This document shows positions 44,561 through 57,029 of a stretch of DNA of 64,000 bases, in pieces. The DNA comes from Glomus cerebriforme (taxonomy: Eukaryota; Glomeromycota; Glomeromycetes; Glomerales; Glomeraceae). Within the stretch, counting starts at the first letter, position 1; every line of letters begins with the position of its first letter. The stretch is from NCBI GenBank assembly GCA_003550305.1, contig QKYT01000102.1, positions 39,207 through 103,206 on the forward strand, in the 5' to 3' direction. Made by a program: the position numbers and the translations under genes. The notes beneath the pieces are model-generated. The model had not been told where the DNA came from and ran no database searches. It worked only from the letters and a program-made list of their open reading frames with translations.

Positions 44561-45407
44561 ATGAAATATAAAGCAATCAGTAAAACAACATTAGCATCTT
44601 TTGCTTTTTTAGAATTATGCTATTTAGCTACGGGGGCTGTAATTATAGCTCTTGGCGTTAAATGGCTCGAGTCCCTTGGGGTTAACATTAGAAGTATTGT
44701 AATAACTGAAAATTTAATTCTAGGTATGTTTTTTATGTTTTTTTTTCCTAATAGAATCAAGAGGAATTAGTACTTATGTTCAATTCAATCATTTTTTTTT
44801 TAGGCGGGTTCGGTGTTGGCGGATTAATTGTTATTTCATTTTTAATTGGGCTTGTTGGTTTCATTAATCCATTAAGACGTAAGAAATGGTTATTAACACA
44901 TACATTCTTCATTGTTTTGACTACAATTGCACTCTTGGCCTTGGGTGCGAACATATGGTTTGAGACATTAAATGAACGACAACACTATGGTAAAGTATGG
45001 GCAAAATGGTCTGATAAAACAAGAGCATTTTTCCAAGATGATGTAAGTAAATTAAATGATCAAATCAAATAAATTATTATTATTTTTATTAACTTTATTA
45101 ATTGTGAATTTTTTAGTTGAAATGCTGCGGATATCAAAATATTATGGATGAGAGAGCAGTATCAACCTTTTGTCCAGCAAATGATTTTACACAACAAGCA
45201 GCCTGTATAGATCCAATAACAAAAGCTGCTGATAGTATTTCACGTTCATTATTCACAACACTCTTCGGTTTTATCACAGTTGATATTCTTTTATTTTTTG
45301 CTTCTATAATTTTAATCCAAGCAAGAAATGTTGAAGAACGATATCGTAAAATTGATGAAAAATATGGCGCTTCAGGGGATCAAGCATTAAAAAGACAATA
45401 CGTCTAA
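44561..45407 (+). CDS. Tetraspanin-like membrane protein
   Basis: Three exons (44561-44723, 44804-45042, 45117-45407), GT-AG, give 230 residues. Four membrane spans at about 12-34, 55-78, 88-108 and 188-212 flank a small first and a larger second extracellular loop. The second loop carries the tetraspanin hallmark Cys-Cys-Gly (137-139) with further Cys in 'TFCPAND' and 'QAACID', enough for two disulphides. Tetraspanins organise membrane protein complexes; in fungi Pls1-type members are needed for penetration structures. Which fungal subgroup this belongs to cannot be told here. The tail is cytosolic and charged. Confidence 0.88.
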
Positions 45408-47660
45408 AAGAATTTATTATTTTTTTCGAAACGAAAAATTTAAAATAAAGGACAAAAACTTACGAAAAAAAGAGGTTGCCTTTTTTTTTATAAAAAGTTT
45501 TTGGTTTCCCTTAAAAAATTCACATTTTAAATTATATTTGTGTAATGTATATTTTTTTTGTTCTGTAATTTTTTTTTTTATTTTGGTATCTTTTGGGATG
45601 TCATATATTTGCTAGAAGTTTTACACCGCATTTTTGTAATTTTTTTATACATATTTTACATTTCTCGTGGTAAGGGTTAATTTTTTTTAATAATTCCATA
45701 TGTGAACTTTTTTTTTATTTTCTTGTATTTTAGGTTTTTTTTTAATGGTTCGTTTTTTTTCTTTTTAATCAAATTTTTCCTTTAATAAAAAATATATATA
45801 TATATATATATATACATATATATATTTTGAAGATGAATTAATTTAATTATTCAAAAGAATATATAATTTACAAGATCGAAGTTATTAATTATTACAAGTC
45901 TTTTTTTTGATATACAGTATAATTTTAAATATGATCTTCAAGATTCGGTTTTCAATAAGGACTTTAGCAGTACAACAGGTTCTTGGAATAAATTGGATTT
46001 CCTTTTTTTTTTTTTTTTTTACTGAAAATTTTTTTTAGGTCAGCAGATTCAGAGTATAATATAAAAGGCAATGAGTTTGACCCGTAATTCGACTCGCTAG
46101 CTTATCCAGGTTAGTTTTTATATTTTGGTTTATATTATAGAAATTATTATCTGTAAAAATATATTATTAAAAAATTTGTAGTGAAAATTAAACCTAAAAA
46201 GTAATTTTTAGCTGGTTTGTTATTTCTTCTTTTTTATGCTTTTGATTTATTTCGATTTATATTTTATAAATTATCAAATATTATGTATAACTTCTAATTA
46301 AACATATACACTACTTATCACTTTAAAAAGTATATTTTACTATTTTACACAACTTTTTAAAAAGAATATAAACTGATTTGCCATTCCAATATTTCTTATT
46401 TTTTTTCATTTGATTAATTAAAAAAATTATTCTTTTTTTTATAACAAGACAATTAATAGTAAAATTGCAAATTATTAATCATACTTACAGTATTTATTAT
46501 TAACTGTTAATAACTATCCCTTAAACGGTTTTGTGGGCGCAATTTATAAAATAAAATGATTGACCTAATAAAACAATTTTTAATTTTGGCCGGATTATCA
46601 TATAATTTTGCAGATATATTAATCTACATTCTAAGCCACAAATTAAGGCTTCAGAATTTCAGAATATTACAGTTTTTTTAATTTCCTTTATTTTTTTCAC
46701 TTTTTTTTATTAATTTTAATTTTTTTTTAGTTTTTTATAATGAAAATTTCATAAGAAACTCTAAAAAATAAAAATGGTCATTTTTCTGATAAATGGAAAG
46801 AAATGAAAAGTAGCTATATGTAATGTAAATATTTGAACAAAAAAACTCAAAAAAAACCAAAAAAAAAATCCTTTTCAATCACAATTATATTGCATAAAAT
46901 GTAATAAAGATTATTATACTTAAATAAATAATGATAATTAAAAAGAAATTAAAATTTTTATAATTTAAATCAATAAATTTTATATTGCACTTTTACATTA
47001 CTTTTATTATGAATTTTACAAAATTATTCATTTTTTAAAGTATTATAAAAGTTAAAATCATATATTTAAAATTAAAAAATATAATTAATAAAAGTTATTT
47101 TTCATAGTAAATTCTAAATATTATACTAAAATTTTATATAGTTACAATCAAATCCTATTGAGATTGCTAAATTTAAAAATGAATTTTTTTAAATTTACAA
47201 TTATTTTTAAAAATGCATAATATTTATCAATAAGTTAAAATTTGATTTTTTTAATGTAATTAGTAAATTAATACTTATTATTACATAATATAAATATTAG
47301 TTTATTTAGAAAAAAAAAAATTTCTAAAATAATTTCATTATTTTTAAAAATAAATGAGAACTGAATTTATAATAAAATTACAGGTAAATTTGCTTACAAT
47401 TACTATTGTTTAAAGATAATTTAACCAATTAAATAAATTAGATAATAAAACTATTATAAGTCTAAAGTTTTAAGAAAAAAAGTTATAGTAAATTTATATG
47501 CTGCAGGTGCAATATTATTACTGCATTATGTAATCATCATGTATTTAAATTTTTATTGATTAATGTAATATTATCATATAGTGGCTTATATATATTTTGA
47601 TTTATTATATTAACTCGAATTTTATGTTACACACTCTTTTTTTCAGTATTTTCAACATAC
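45408..47660. other. AT-rich intergenic region
   Basis: Downstream of the tetraspanin gene the sequence is dominated by A/T runs and an (AT)n tract at 45795-45825. A GC-richer patch at 46037-46110 lies between an acceptor-like TTTTTTTTAG and a donor-like CAG|GTTAG and could be an orphan exon, but it has a stop in the frame that looks best. Nothing else is recognised. Confidence 0.45.
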
Positions 47661-47669
47661 AAAAATCAA

Positions 47670-49250
47670 AAATGGAACGTCTATATAATAATATTCAAGA
47701 TAAAGAATTTGTTTTTTAATATAGATATTTTAAATTTACTTCTAAATACTTTAATGTAGGTATATCTGTTGAACATATTAAACTATGTATAACTATGTAT
47801 TTGTACATAGATTTTAAGAACAATGAGAAAAATAATATAACTATGAAACCCATTTTAGGATTGGAGTTAAAAAAACAAGACGTTACAAAATATCTATTAT
47901 TAGTTTAGCCTATAGAATTATCTATTGGAATATACTTTAATTCTTGAACAATTGCTAAACACTTTTGCATTTAATGATGATTAATTGATAAGTAAAATAT
48001 TTATTAAAGTTGATTGAAATTAATATATAAGTTAGAATATTAGAGTTAGGATCAGGATTAGGATTAGGGATTAGAGTTAGGATTAGAATTTGGAATTAGA
48101 AATAAAATTAGAGTCAGAATTAAAAATTAGAATTAGAGTTAAAATTAGAATTTAAGATTAGAGTTAGGGTCAGAATTAGGATTTAGGATTAGAATTAAAG
48201 TCAAAATTAGGATTAAGGATTAAAGAGAGTCAGAATTGAAATTAGGAATAGAGTTAGGATATAGATATCACCCAAATCCTAAAATCAATTTGGACATATA
48301 GTAAAATCTTAAATTATTTTTGGCATTCCAAATTATTTTGGTATTTTACTTAATAAATTATATATAAACTAAATGAATTTGTACATTCCAAAATAATTTG
48401 GATGACATTTATAAGTTAAAGTCAAGATTAAGGATTAATATTAAAATTAAAGTTAGGATTAAGAATTAGAATTATAATTAAGGTAGAATAAGGATTATGA
48501 TTATGATTGTAATTAGAAGTTAGAATTATACTTATAAAGGAATTTTATTAATAAATTTTTATTTTTTTTTTAGTATCAAAAAGATTTAAATAAAGAAAAC
48601 AAAAAATCAAAAGAATTTTATACTATTGAATTGAAATTAATTACATTATTTAATACTTCTTTATTTTAGGATTTAGATATGACAAATGAGGATGAAGTTA
48701 TTAATAACAATGAGAATTATTATGACTATCGACAAGTATATTTAAAAGCATTATTAAATTCAATATTAAGAAATTTAATTAGAAAGATTTGGCGAATTGT
48801 TTCATATATGACAATAAAGTTATATTAACATATTATTATGCTTAATGATGATACCTATTTATATATTTGTTTGTTATTAGTTTCTCATAGGATTGTTTGT
48901 CAGCATTACTTCAAGCTAATGGTTAAAAATCAGAATGTAATATTTCATATTATACTAATACTAGCAAGATGGTTACAAGATAATACATAGAAAAATATTG
49001 ATTATATATATAATGAGTTTATTAATGCATATATTCATAAGTCTCAAAATAATAATGCACAAAAAATTATTTCTAAATATTACGACAATATCCAAGAAGT
49101 TCAGATTTACCATCATATACAAAAAAAGATTAAATATGGTCAAATTATAGGTTATTTAAAGAAAGTATTAAATTATTTAATAAAAAAGAATTATCAAAAA
49201 AATCTAGATAACCTAATCTTATCTTATATTACTAATAAGAAAAAATAATA
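47670..49250 (+). pseudogene. Degenerate coding traces of a transposon protein
   Basis: Two coding-like patches survive. The first at 47672-47790 reads 'MERLYNNIQDKEFVF' and 'YFNVGISVEHIKLC' apart from a stop. The second at about 48670-49245 reads 'MTNEDEVINNNENYYDY' and, in further frames, 'NIDYIYNEFINAYIHK' and 'QIIGYLKKVLNYLIKK'. The second patch resembles C-terminal parts of MULE-type proteins in this kind of genome, from memory. The repeat array at 48040-48500 lies between them. The identity is weak. Confidence 0.3.
48040..48500 (+). repeat. Degenerate TTAGGN-like array
   Basis: A long run of hexamer-like words TTAGGA, TTAGAG, TTAGGG, TTAGAA with frequent G-to-A variants (48040-48260, then 48420-48500) resembles a decayed TTAGGG array. 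It is broken by a palindromic patch at 48300-48410 with CCAAATTATTTTGG and CCAAAATAATTTGG. The hexamers are poor enough that a plain purine-rich minisatellite is also possible. Confidence 0.55.
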
Positions 49251-49329
49251 TGAAATACTTAATTAATTGTTAATGAAGAGTATTAAACTTCAGATAATAT
49301 TATAAATTTATCTAATATATGCGTTTATA

Positions 49330-49670
49330 ATGCTAATGATGTTAGAAATCTACATCAGAAAATTTTTCAATGAGAAAATTTGCATAAATTTACATGGTAT
49401 AATATTTTATAAGTTTCTAAATCTACTATAAGTTTTCATAAATATAATATTACGTAACTTTTCATAATATTTTGAAATTATACATTTTGTAATATTAAGT
49501 AATTTTACGATGCGTAATATTCCAGAATTTTAAATGTAATATTTCATAAATATTCATAATATTTCAAAAATATACATTTACATAAAATTAAGTAATATTA
49601 CGCATCATAAAATTATTTAATATTATGAAACGTAATTCTTCAAAGTTTTCCAGCATCATCACAAAGATAA
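49330..49670. repeat. Foldback (long inverted repeat) element
   Basis: The left half (49335-49548) and the right half (49560-49665) are imperfect inverted copies. The strongest pairing is 'GATGCGTAATATT' near 49509 with 'AATATTACGCATC' near 49600, continuing through 'AGTAATTTTA'. Outer parts pair 'CATCAGAAAATTTTTC' with 'GTTTTCCAGCATC'. The words GTAATATT and TTCATAATATTT repeat through it. It has the look of an old MITE; exact ends were not resolved because of N bases at 49675-49680. Confidence 0.55.
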
Positions 49671-49680
49671 TACTNNNTAN

Positions 49681-50200
49681 CTTTTCATAATATTTTTTNA
49701 TAATAGTAATTAATATTGTATTTTTATAATAATAGGTAATACTTTATAATTTTACATTCTTAAATAGTATAATGTTTGGTAAATTATATATAAATTTACA
49801 AAAAGGAGGTAATTTTATTAGATCTTTTGTAAAAAAAATACAAATATTTTGTAATATCTAGATATAATATATATATAAATAATAAAAAATAAAAATATAT
49901 TTAGAATCTAAAAGAAGTAAGAGAAATTATTATTAGTTTTGATATTGTTAGTGTGTAGTTAGTAATATATATAAAAATTATTTAAAAAAGTCCATTTTAT
50001 TAGAATTAGTTTTACTCAATTTAAAATATAAAGAAATTGCAGCTTATTTAAAAAACTTGGAATTATTATCATAAAAAAAATTCAATTAAAATACAAGATA
50101 TACTTATTGCGAGTAAGTATAAAATTTTATTATTATTTCTTTATTAAATGATAGTTATTTTTTAAGTTGTTAATATTCAGATTACCTTTATCAGTATTAA
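49681..50200. other. AT-rich sequence without a gene
   Basis: Only A/T runs and short ambiguous stretches are seen. It separates the foldback repeat from the minus-strand coding traces. Confidence 0.5.
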
Positions 50201-50209
50201 ATGATAATT

Positions 50210-51405
50210 CAGACCCTCTTCTCAACTAACATCTCTTTTCTTATTAACATTCTCTTCAGCATACTTTTCTTCAACATGTTCTTTCTCTTTATGCTTCTCT
50301 TCTTACTCCTCTTCTTCATCCAAACACAAAAATCAATTCTTGTTAATGAATTTTTGCTAAAAAAAATGATTTAATTCAATTATTTAATATTCATGTTAAG
50401 TTTAATTAAAACTTATGAGATTTTTAATTATTTTGGGCTTAATGATACCCTCATTCATTTAGATTACTTGGTTATTAAGGTTCAGATAAGTTTTGCAAAC
50501 ACTAATTGTGTAAGTGATTTGGATTTTGGATGCATTTTTTTTATCTTTCCATAGTTTTTCAATTATTTTTGATATAAATATCATGAATTCATTTATTTTT
50601 ATTTTTTAAAAAGGTTCGCATAATATTTACCAACAGCTGATTTTCTTTTTCATTGTTAAATCTCTGATGGTATTACTTAGGTATTTATGTGCAGGAGTTC
50701 TCCTTCTCCAAATACTGAAAACATTATATCTTTAACTTTAGATGTGAATGTTCTGTGAACACTTCTGTGTTATGCTATTAACTAATAAAAAAAGATTAAT
50801 ATAAATTTTATAATAAATAATACAAAATTGCTTTAACTTATCTGCTGATAAATATGCTTTTCATAAAAGATTATCCATTGGTTTTTTTTGTAATTTTTGA
50901 ACTATTTCTTATACTCTTTTTTTAGTTAGAATTCTGTTGTATCTCTAAATTCCTTTTGAGTTGGGTATATTAAGTTTTCAAAAAGATTTTTTGCAATTTT
51001 TTTCACAAGGTTTTAATAAATAAAGAATAGAAATGTAAATTTTGCACTAAGCCTATAAATGACCTAATAAATAACTAATAAATTATATACCTTCACAAAA
51101 TCTGGATCAGTTATATTATTATTATTATTATTATTATTATTAAGTATTTTTTTGAGATTTGATATATGGTTATCAAGAAGTTTTTGACCTGTGATTAATT
51201 TATCAAGTTTCGAAAGTATTTATGAATAAACTTTATAAACAAAAAATACAATCCAGTATTATTACTTGTTTTTATTTTTAATAAAATAGAATATCAGATA
51301 TATATTCAAACATTATATATACCTTCAGCATTACCGGTGGAAGGCATCTTCATATGTTTATTAGGTTCGGGCTGTTCTTCATTCTTACGTTTTGAGTTTA
51401 TTTTT
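50210..51405 (-). pseudogene. Degenerate minus-strand gene
   Basis: Read on the minus strand, exon-like patches appear in order: 51331-51405 ('EEQPEPNKHMKMPSTGNA', with a GT donor), 51097-51215 ('LDKLITGQKLLDNHIS' then an Asn run and 'ITDPDFVK', GT donor), about 50920-51010 ('LIYPTQKEFRDTTEF'), about 50700-50760 ('FSVFGEGELLHIN') and an acidic Glu/Lys-rich patch 50215-50330 with two stops. The Asn run is encoded by an AAT microsatellite (51116-51141). This looks like a decayed multi-exon gene, possibly transposon-linked. I do not recognise it. Confidence 0.4.
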
Positions 51406-51579
51406 TTGTTAAAGAATAATTATTTAATGGAAAAAATTGTATATCGAATACATATCTATAGTTATCCTTTTTAAATGACATTTATTCAACTTAATCTTTA
51501 CTCCATAGAATTTGTCAATCAGGTAATAAAATACATAAATTACAAACTCAACTTAAAAAACTTGCAAAATATTGCAAAA

Positions 51580-51890
51580 AAAAGGAAATTAATGTAAAAA
51601 ACTTGCGAAATATTGCAAAAAAGAAAAATTAATGTAAACAAACTTGCATTACAATATTTTTCTCAAAGTTAAATCAAAAAAGTTATAACAATAAAGGAAA
51701 TTTAATGCAAAAAATTTGTGAAATATTGCGAAAAAGGAATATTAACGCAAAAAAACTTGCATCGCAATATTTTTCTTAAAGTTAAATCAAAAAAAGTTGT
51801 GACAATAAAGAAAAATTAATGCAAAAAACTTTACATTGCAATATTATAATATTTATAATATTTTCAAAGTTAAAATCAAGATAATTGTTA
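51580..51890 (+). repeat. Tandem repeats with TTGCAAAATATTGC words
   Basis: About three diverged units of roughly 110-115 bp carry, in order, AATTAATGCAAAAAACTTGC, ATTGCAATATTTTTCTCAAAG and GTTAAATCAAAAAAGTT. The words contain small inverted repeats around TTGCAA. No coding frame is seen. Confidence 0.6.
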
Positions 51891-52216
51891 ATAATTAAGA
51901 AATAAACCAATAAGAAATTTATTTATATGAGAATTTATGAAATAAAAAATAAACAAATAAATAATACACAAGCTGATTGTATTACAGATTTTTGGATATT
52001 ATTCAATCCATCTATTTGATTATCTGTTAGATATCTATCAGATTATTATCTATCTGTTATCTGAATTTCTGGATGATAATGAATTGCATGTAATATTTTA
52101 ATAATGTTGATGGGCAGATCGGTGGATATGATTATCCAATTCATTTATATTTAATAAGCTAACCAAAATTTTCATTGAATTCTGTAATCCTATAGAAACA
52201 TAAATTTATTAATATT
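51891..52216. other. AT-rich region with (ATCTGTT)-like repeats
   Basis: A short patch at 52005-52065 repeats ATCTGTTA and TATCTATC words. No gene is seen before the finger-encoding ATG at 52217. Confidence 0.5.
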
Positions 52217-52445
52217 ATGAGTTATAAATACCCTATTTGTGAAAGAACATTCAGTCAACATACTTTATACAGTTAACACATTCAAAAATGCATAAAAATA
52301 GCAGAAATAAATGATAATGATGCAATACATAGCAGTGAAATGAATACTGAAAGTAATCAAAGTAGTAATTATGATAATAATAATATTAAGGTAAATTAAA
52401 GTAATTATGTTATTTTCAAGCCTATAAGGCTAATAATAGCACATT

Positions 52446-54701
52446 CACAGGTAAAATGATGCCAAATTGGAGTTCATTTAGGTCATTTTAAAATACCCTA
52501 AAATGACCTAAATGAGTCCCAATTTTTTTTGTTTTTCTTCAGCAGGATACCCAATTAATAACCAAATTTTGGCGTAATTTGTGCATATAAAGTTTATTAA
52601 TCAGGTATCTGCAAAGTTATTAATCGGATATTTACTTTGTATACAATCAGTATTAGTTAAAATAGGACAATTCAGCCTAAATTTGATCAGGTTAAATCTA
52701 GGTCGAATGATAATTTAACCTGCATTAAATTAAGGTTGATTTTGGTGCAGTTAGGTATCTAGGTTAAATGATAATTTCTTAAAAAAGCTAATATTCAACC
52801 TATATTTTTCACAAATTTATTTTATTTATAAAATTAAATATTATCATATATTAAATCTAATTTATTATTAAATAATACCCAATTAAAAACTACATACAAA
52901 TATTAAAGATTGTTAAAATAAACTCTAAAAAAATAAAATTAAAATAAAATTGTAAAGTTTTCAAATTAATACTATAAAAAGAAAAGCTATTATTATGCCA
53001 AATACTTAAAGTATAGTATTGATTCTATAGAAAAATCACTATGCCGAATAAGTATTATGAAATTGATTATATAAAGCTGAAGTTAATCAAAATAGTCTAA
53101 AAAAAATTAATTAGCATAATTAGTTAGTTGATCTTATAGAAAAAAAGAGAAAAAATCATGTTAAATAAAGTACCTTTAAATGCCAAAAAGCTCTTATATT
53201 CAAAAAGCCAAAGTTAATCCTAAAAAAAAAATAAATAATGAAATTTGATCTTATCATTACATAACATAATATTAATAGATACTGTAAACTAACATGTTAT
53301 ATCGCTTTTATGCAAATATTCATAGAAGTATTTTGTTTTAAAAAGAAATAAAATAATAACTAAATATAAAAAAAAAATAAAAAAAGAAAAATAATTAACA
53401 AGTGATATGAAGTTAAAAAACTCATCATTCCTAAAAGAGTATCAGGTAAACATAAAAAAATTCAGTTAGTATGAAATAAAGGCAAAAAGAAACCCAATTT
53501 TTTAAAAACTTACTTTTCAAATGTAGATTTAAAAAAATAAAGAAAATAGCTTGTATAATCCAAAATTACCTAATACATCTTTTAAACCCCATTGGACTAT
53601 AAATGTTTAAAATAATTATTTTTTAAAAAAAGTATATTTCGTAATATTTCATTATAGAACTTAATACATAATTCGCCTAAAATTCAGCTATAAAAATGCA
53701 ATAGAAATACTAATATGATTCTTTTAAAAAGGTGAATTTCATAATAAAATATCACAAAACTTACCACTTAATTTACTTAAAATTTGTCCAAATCTATGAA
53801 ATATTAATATATTACTGTATTTCTCTAAAGAAAGTAAAGTTTCATCTGTAAAATATAAATGTAAAATAATTTTGAAATACCATTTAAATCTACTATTGAA
53901 CCAATATTTTATTACAAATTTTTGCTAAAGTTNAAAAAAAAGAAGTTTAAAAAGAACTTAAAAAGATCGCATATATATATACTAATTTAAGTTTTTTTTA
54001 AACTACTATGAAATCGCGTATCATGTGATTTAAAATATGTATTTTTTTTTTCTCTTTTTCTTTAATATAATATTATAACAATATTATTTAGCTAATTTAA
54101 TAGATTCATCAAATTTACCAATTTTTAGTTGCTTTTCAGCTTTAAATAAGATAAATGAATGATTTTTGGAGGGATATCAAATATCCCTCAAACCTCTCTT
54201 CCTTAGCCTTTTTTTTTTTTTACCATTTTAAAATTTTTTAACATTTATATTTTAATTTTTATTCTTTAATTCGACCATAATTTTACAATAAAAAAGCTAT
54301 AATTTGGCCATTATTCTGCAAGATTGAATATAAATCAAATATAAGTTTAAAAATTAGTATGCAATTTGGCCATCATTCTGTAGGATTAAATATAGGTCAA
54401 ATTGCATTTTATTACTAATTTAAGTCAAATATTGGCCTAATGTCATATTCCTATTTCAACTAGTATATATCACAATTTTACAAATTATTACAAATCGAAT
54501 TGCTAATTTTGTTTAAATGATCACTTAATAAAATAACTATAAATCGGTCAATCCAATTACTTATATTGTACTTAATCGGGTATGTGTCTTATTGATCCCC
54601 AATTTTTGTTTAATCTGATATACAGTATATACTATATTAACTAATTATTTTAATAGTTATCAATCAGGTATATGTCCGATTAAACAGCATTCTACCTGTG
54701 A
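52446..54701 (-). mobile_element. CACAGG-ended DNA transposon, copy 2 (internally deleted)
   Basis: The ends are CACAGGTAAAATGATGCC on the left and, read inward, CACAGGTAGAATGCTG on the right, with a 3-bp duplication ATT at 52443-52445 and 54702-54704. Its right end matches the left end of copy 1 for about 200 bases and its left end matches copy 1's right end, so it lies inverted relative to copy 1. At 2256 bp it is less than half as long and no cargo-gene exon was found, so it is a non-autonomous derivative. Confidence 0.8.
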
Positions 54702-54717
54702 TTTGCCTAATAATTAC

Positions 54718-55225
54718 AATCAGACCTCCATATAATCATCTCTTCAGTTCTGCAAAAATTGGTGATTGTATAGAAGTGTTATTGTAAAAAGGTAACTTTC
54801 TTATAATCCCCACTATATTAAAAATCATGTGAAGTGATTATATAGAGTTTTACATCGCTATCAATTTATTAAAAGTAAAAAAAATATATTTACAAGTATT
54901 ATTATTATATTATGCTATACTATATATTATACTAAATGTTAAAGCTATTATATTGTATTAATGTTATTATATATCAGATATGCATTATATGATCATACGT
55001 GCATTTATAAGAAAATTTACAACCAATCAAAAAATTATGTGATTAATTGGAAGGTAAATTATTAACAAAAATGATATATGTGTTCAGAAAAATGTGATGA
55101 TAGTAATTATAACTGTTTTGTAATTATAGAGAGGTAATTTAATAATGTTTAAATTGGTTTTGCAAAAATAGGTTCTTATAAAGAGGTGTTATTATATAGA
55201 GGGTGATTGTATGGAGGTCTGACTG
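54718..55225. mobile_element. Pogo/Tc1-like MITE
   Basis: A 508-bp element bounded by TA on both sides (54716-54717, 55226-55227). Inverted ends of about 24 bp: CAATCAGACCTCCATATAAT on the left and CAGTCAGACCTCCATACAAT on the right, read inward. TA targets and this kind of end fit Tc1/mariner, probably pogo. No transposase. Confidence 0.85.
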
Positions 55226-55714
55226 TACTTTATTTTAGATAGAAAATGAAAATAAAGTACAAGACATGTCATTTAATAGTATTGAAATTGAAATGTCAAC
55301 AATGAGCCTTAAAGATAAAGATATATTAAAACCATTTGAAGAACATAAAATTTTTGAAGAATTTGAAAATCCTAAATCTGAGACTTGCATAGAATTTCCT
55401 AATGATGCTTAATGATATTAGTAACAAAACATAAATTAAACAATAGGGCTGGTAATGATATTATACGCTTTTTTAATAAACATTCAAACCTTACAGTATT
55501 ACCATTACCAAAAAATATCAGACAAGTATTCATGGATAATATGAAGATTTCATATTCAGCATATAATAAAGTTTTTATAATACATCATAATGATAAAAAT
55601 TATCATCTTTATTATCAAAATTTAATACAATGTGTCAAAAATATCTTATTTGTTCCTAATATAACGCAAGATTTTGTGTTATCTTACGAAAAAGATGAGA
55701 TAAATGTTAATTAA

Positions 55715-57029
55715 CTTAAATTATCCAATAAGATTTGATTTTAAATTTTATATATTTTTTATAGCGTGATGAAGAAAGTATTTATTTAAAAATATTTCAA
55801 TAATGAAACATAGAACTTATATGCAAACAAAATTAACTTTTTCTGTAACAGTAAATAATAATCCTTCTATACTGTTAAATAAGAATCCTGAATATCTAGT
55901 GTAGAACTCTTAACTGACTTTTTGCCAAAATTGACCCAATTTGCTTTTTTTTTATTTTTCGTTTTTTTGCAATTATTTCAGCATCCAGTGATCCGATTTG
56001 GATAAACTAAATCACCAGTATGAGTTGTATTAGAAATGTCTGGGGTTCTGTTGAATAGTTAATATATCAATAAACTTTATTACTTTGACTTTTGATTCAA
56101 CTTAATCTGTACACTTTATTAGAATGTAATTATTTTATATAAACTTATATAGTACACTAAATAATAAATTTAAAGTATATGTACACTCAATTAAAAGTAT
56201 CAAAGAAAAAGTTCTATATATGCGCCATACTGGTATTCAGGAGCCCTCTGGCCAAATTTCACATGAAATGATACATATTATTGGATTATTATCTGATCAA
56301 TCCTTTAATTATATATCTGATAGAAGGGATTCTTATTCTCCAAACTTCTTATGATGAATGCAATATCAGTAGACAATTCTTGTTCTGTTAATATTTCCCT
56401 GGTAGTTTCCATTATGTGCAGAAATAATTGGTTATTTGTAGTTGTAGGAGTAGGTGATTGGGACAAGTTGAACTGGACATACCTCTGTATATCAAGTAGT
56501 TGTTTGGGTATGCCAGGTGAAACTATCTGCTATCTTGAGTATGGTATTAGTTATTTGTGATTATTCACTTGATTAGTATTTACACTTAGGGATATACATC
56601 TTGCGAGACTTGATAGCTCTATTATTTCCTTAAACTAATAAAGTTTGAATTTGATAAAAAAAAAAAAAATTATGTATATATTCGCGGATTAATTTTTTCA
56701 ATCCGGAATTCCGGATGGTCCGTTTTTTGATCATCCGGTTGACGGATTGCATCCGGATCCGGATCGTACCACTAGATCAAAGATATAAATTGGGTTAATC
56801 CACAACAAATTTAACAAAATTTGTCTTACCTGAATCAAAGATATTATTTACCTGATTGGGGTCTAAATTTAAATTTTCTGTGGCCCTTTTCTTTCTTTAC
56901 TTACCAACGCCCTATTTTTAAATACACTAAATTCATTGTTGAAAAAATTTGTACAAGCATTTCTTTCATCTTACAACCATACTTTCTCCTTTTAACCTTT
57001 CCCTTGAATCCAAATAATATTAATACGAA
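55715..57029. other. Intergenic region before the G-beta gene
   Basis: The first 150 bp may hold one more exon trace of the Plavaka-like pseudogene. Frames at 56351-56560 and 56821-57033 are chance by composition. The stretch 56900-57029, T/C-rich, likely holds the promoter and 5' leader of the G-beta gene. Confidence 0.5.
56701..56766. repeat. CCGG-rich palindromic patch
   Basis: Five CCGG sites fall in 66 bp, including the palindromes ATCCGGAATTCCGGAT and ATCCGGATCCGGAT. The patch is far more GC-rich than its surroundings and may be the end of an unrecognised repeat. Confidence 0.6.

Larger units (their letters stand above)
52217..55714 (+). pseudogene. C2H2-headed Plavaka-like transposase, 5' remnant
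   Basis: Exon 1 (52217-52390, 58 codons) encodes a finger 'ICERTFSQHTLYS' ending in 'HIQKC'; the first zinc Cys is Tyr (TAC for TGC) and a TAA lies before the His. Exon 2 starts at 55239 in the same phase ('IENENKVQDMSF'), runs to 'CIEFPNDA', shifts frame near 55408 and continues as 'LVTKHKLNNRAGNDIIRFF', 'LTVLPLPKNIRQVFMDNM' to 55714. A further exon may begin near 55764. The order finger, acidic linker, then this domain recalls Plavaka transposases (a fungal CACTA-related group), from memory. Between the exons lie two later insertions (52446-54701 and 54718-55225); without them the intron would be about 80 bp. Confidence 0.6.

Noticed and set aside
45791..45830. (AT)n tract as possible origin or CRISPR-like repeat
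   Set aside because: It is a plain microsatellite; no spaced repeat units are present anywhere in the window.
46037..46110. Orphan exon between splice-like signals
   Set aside because: A stop interrupts the best frame and no partner exons were found.
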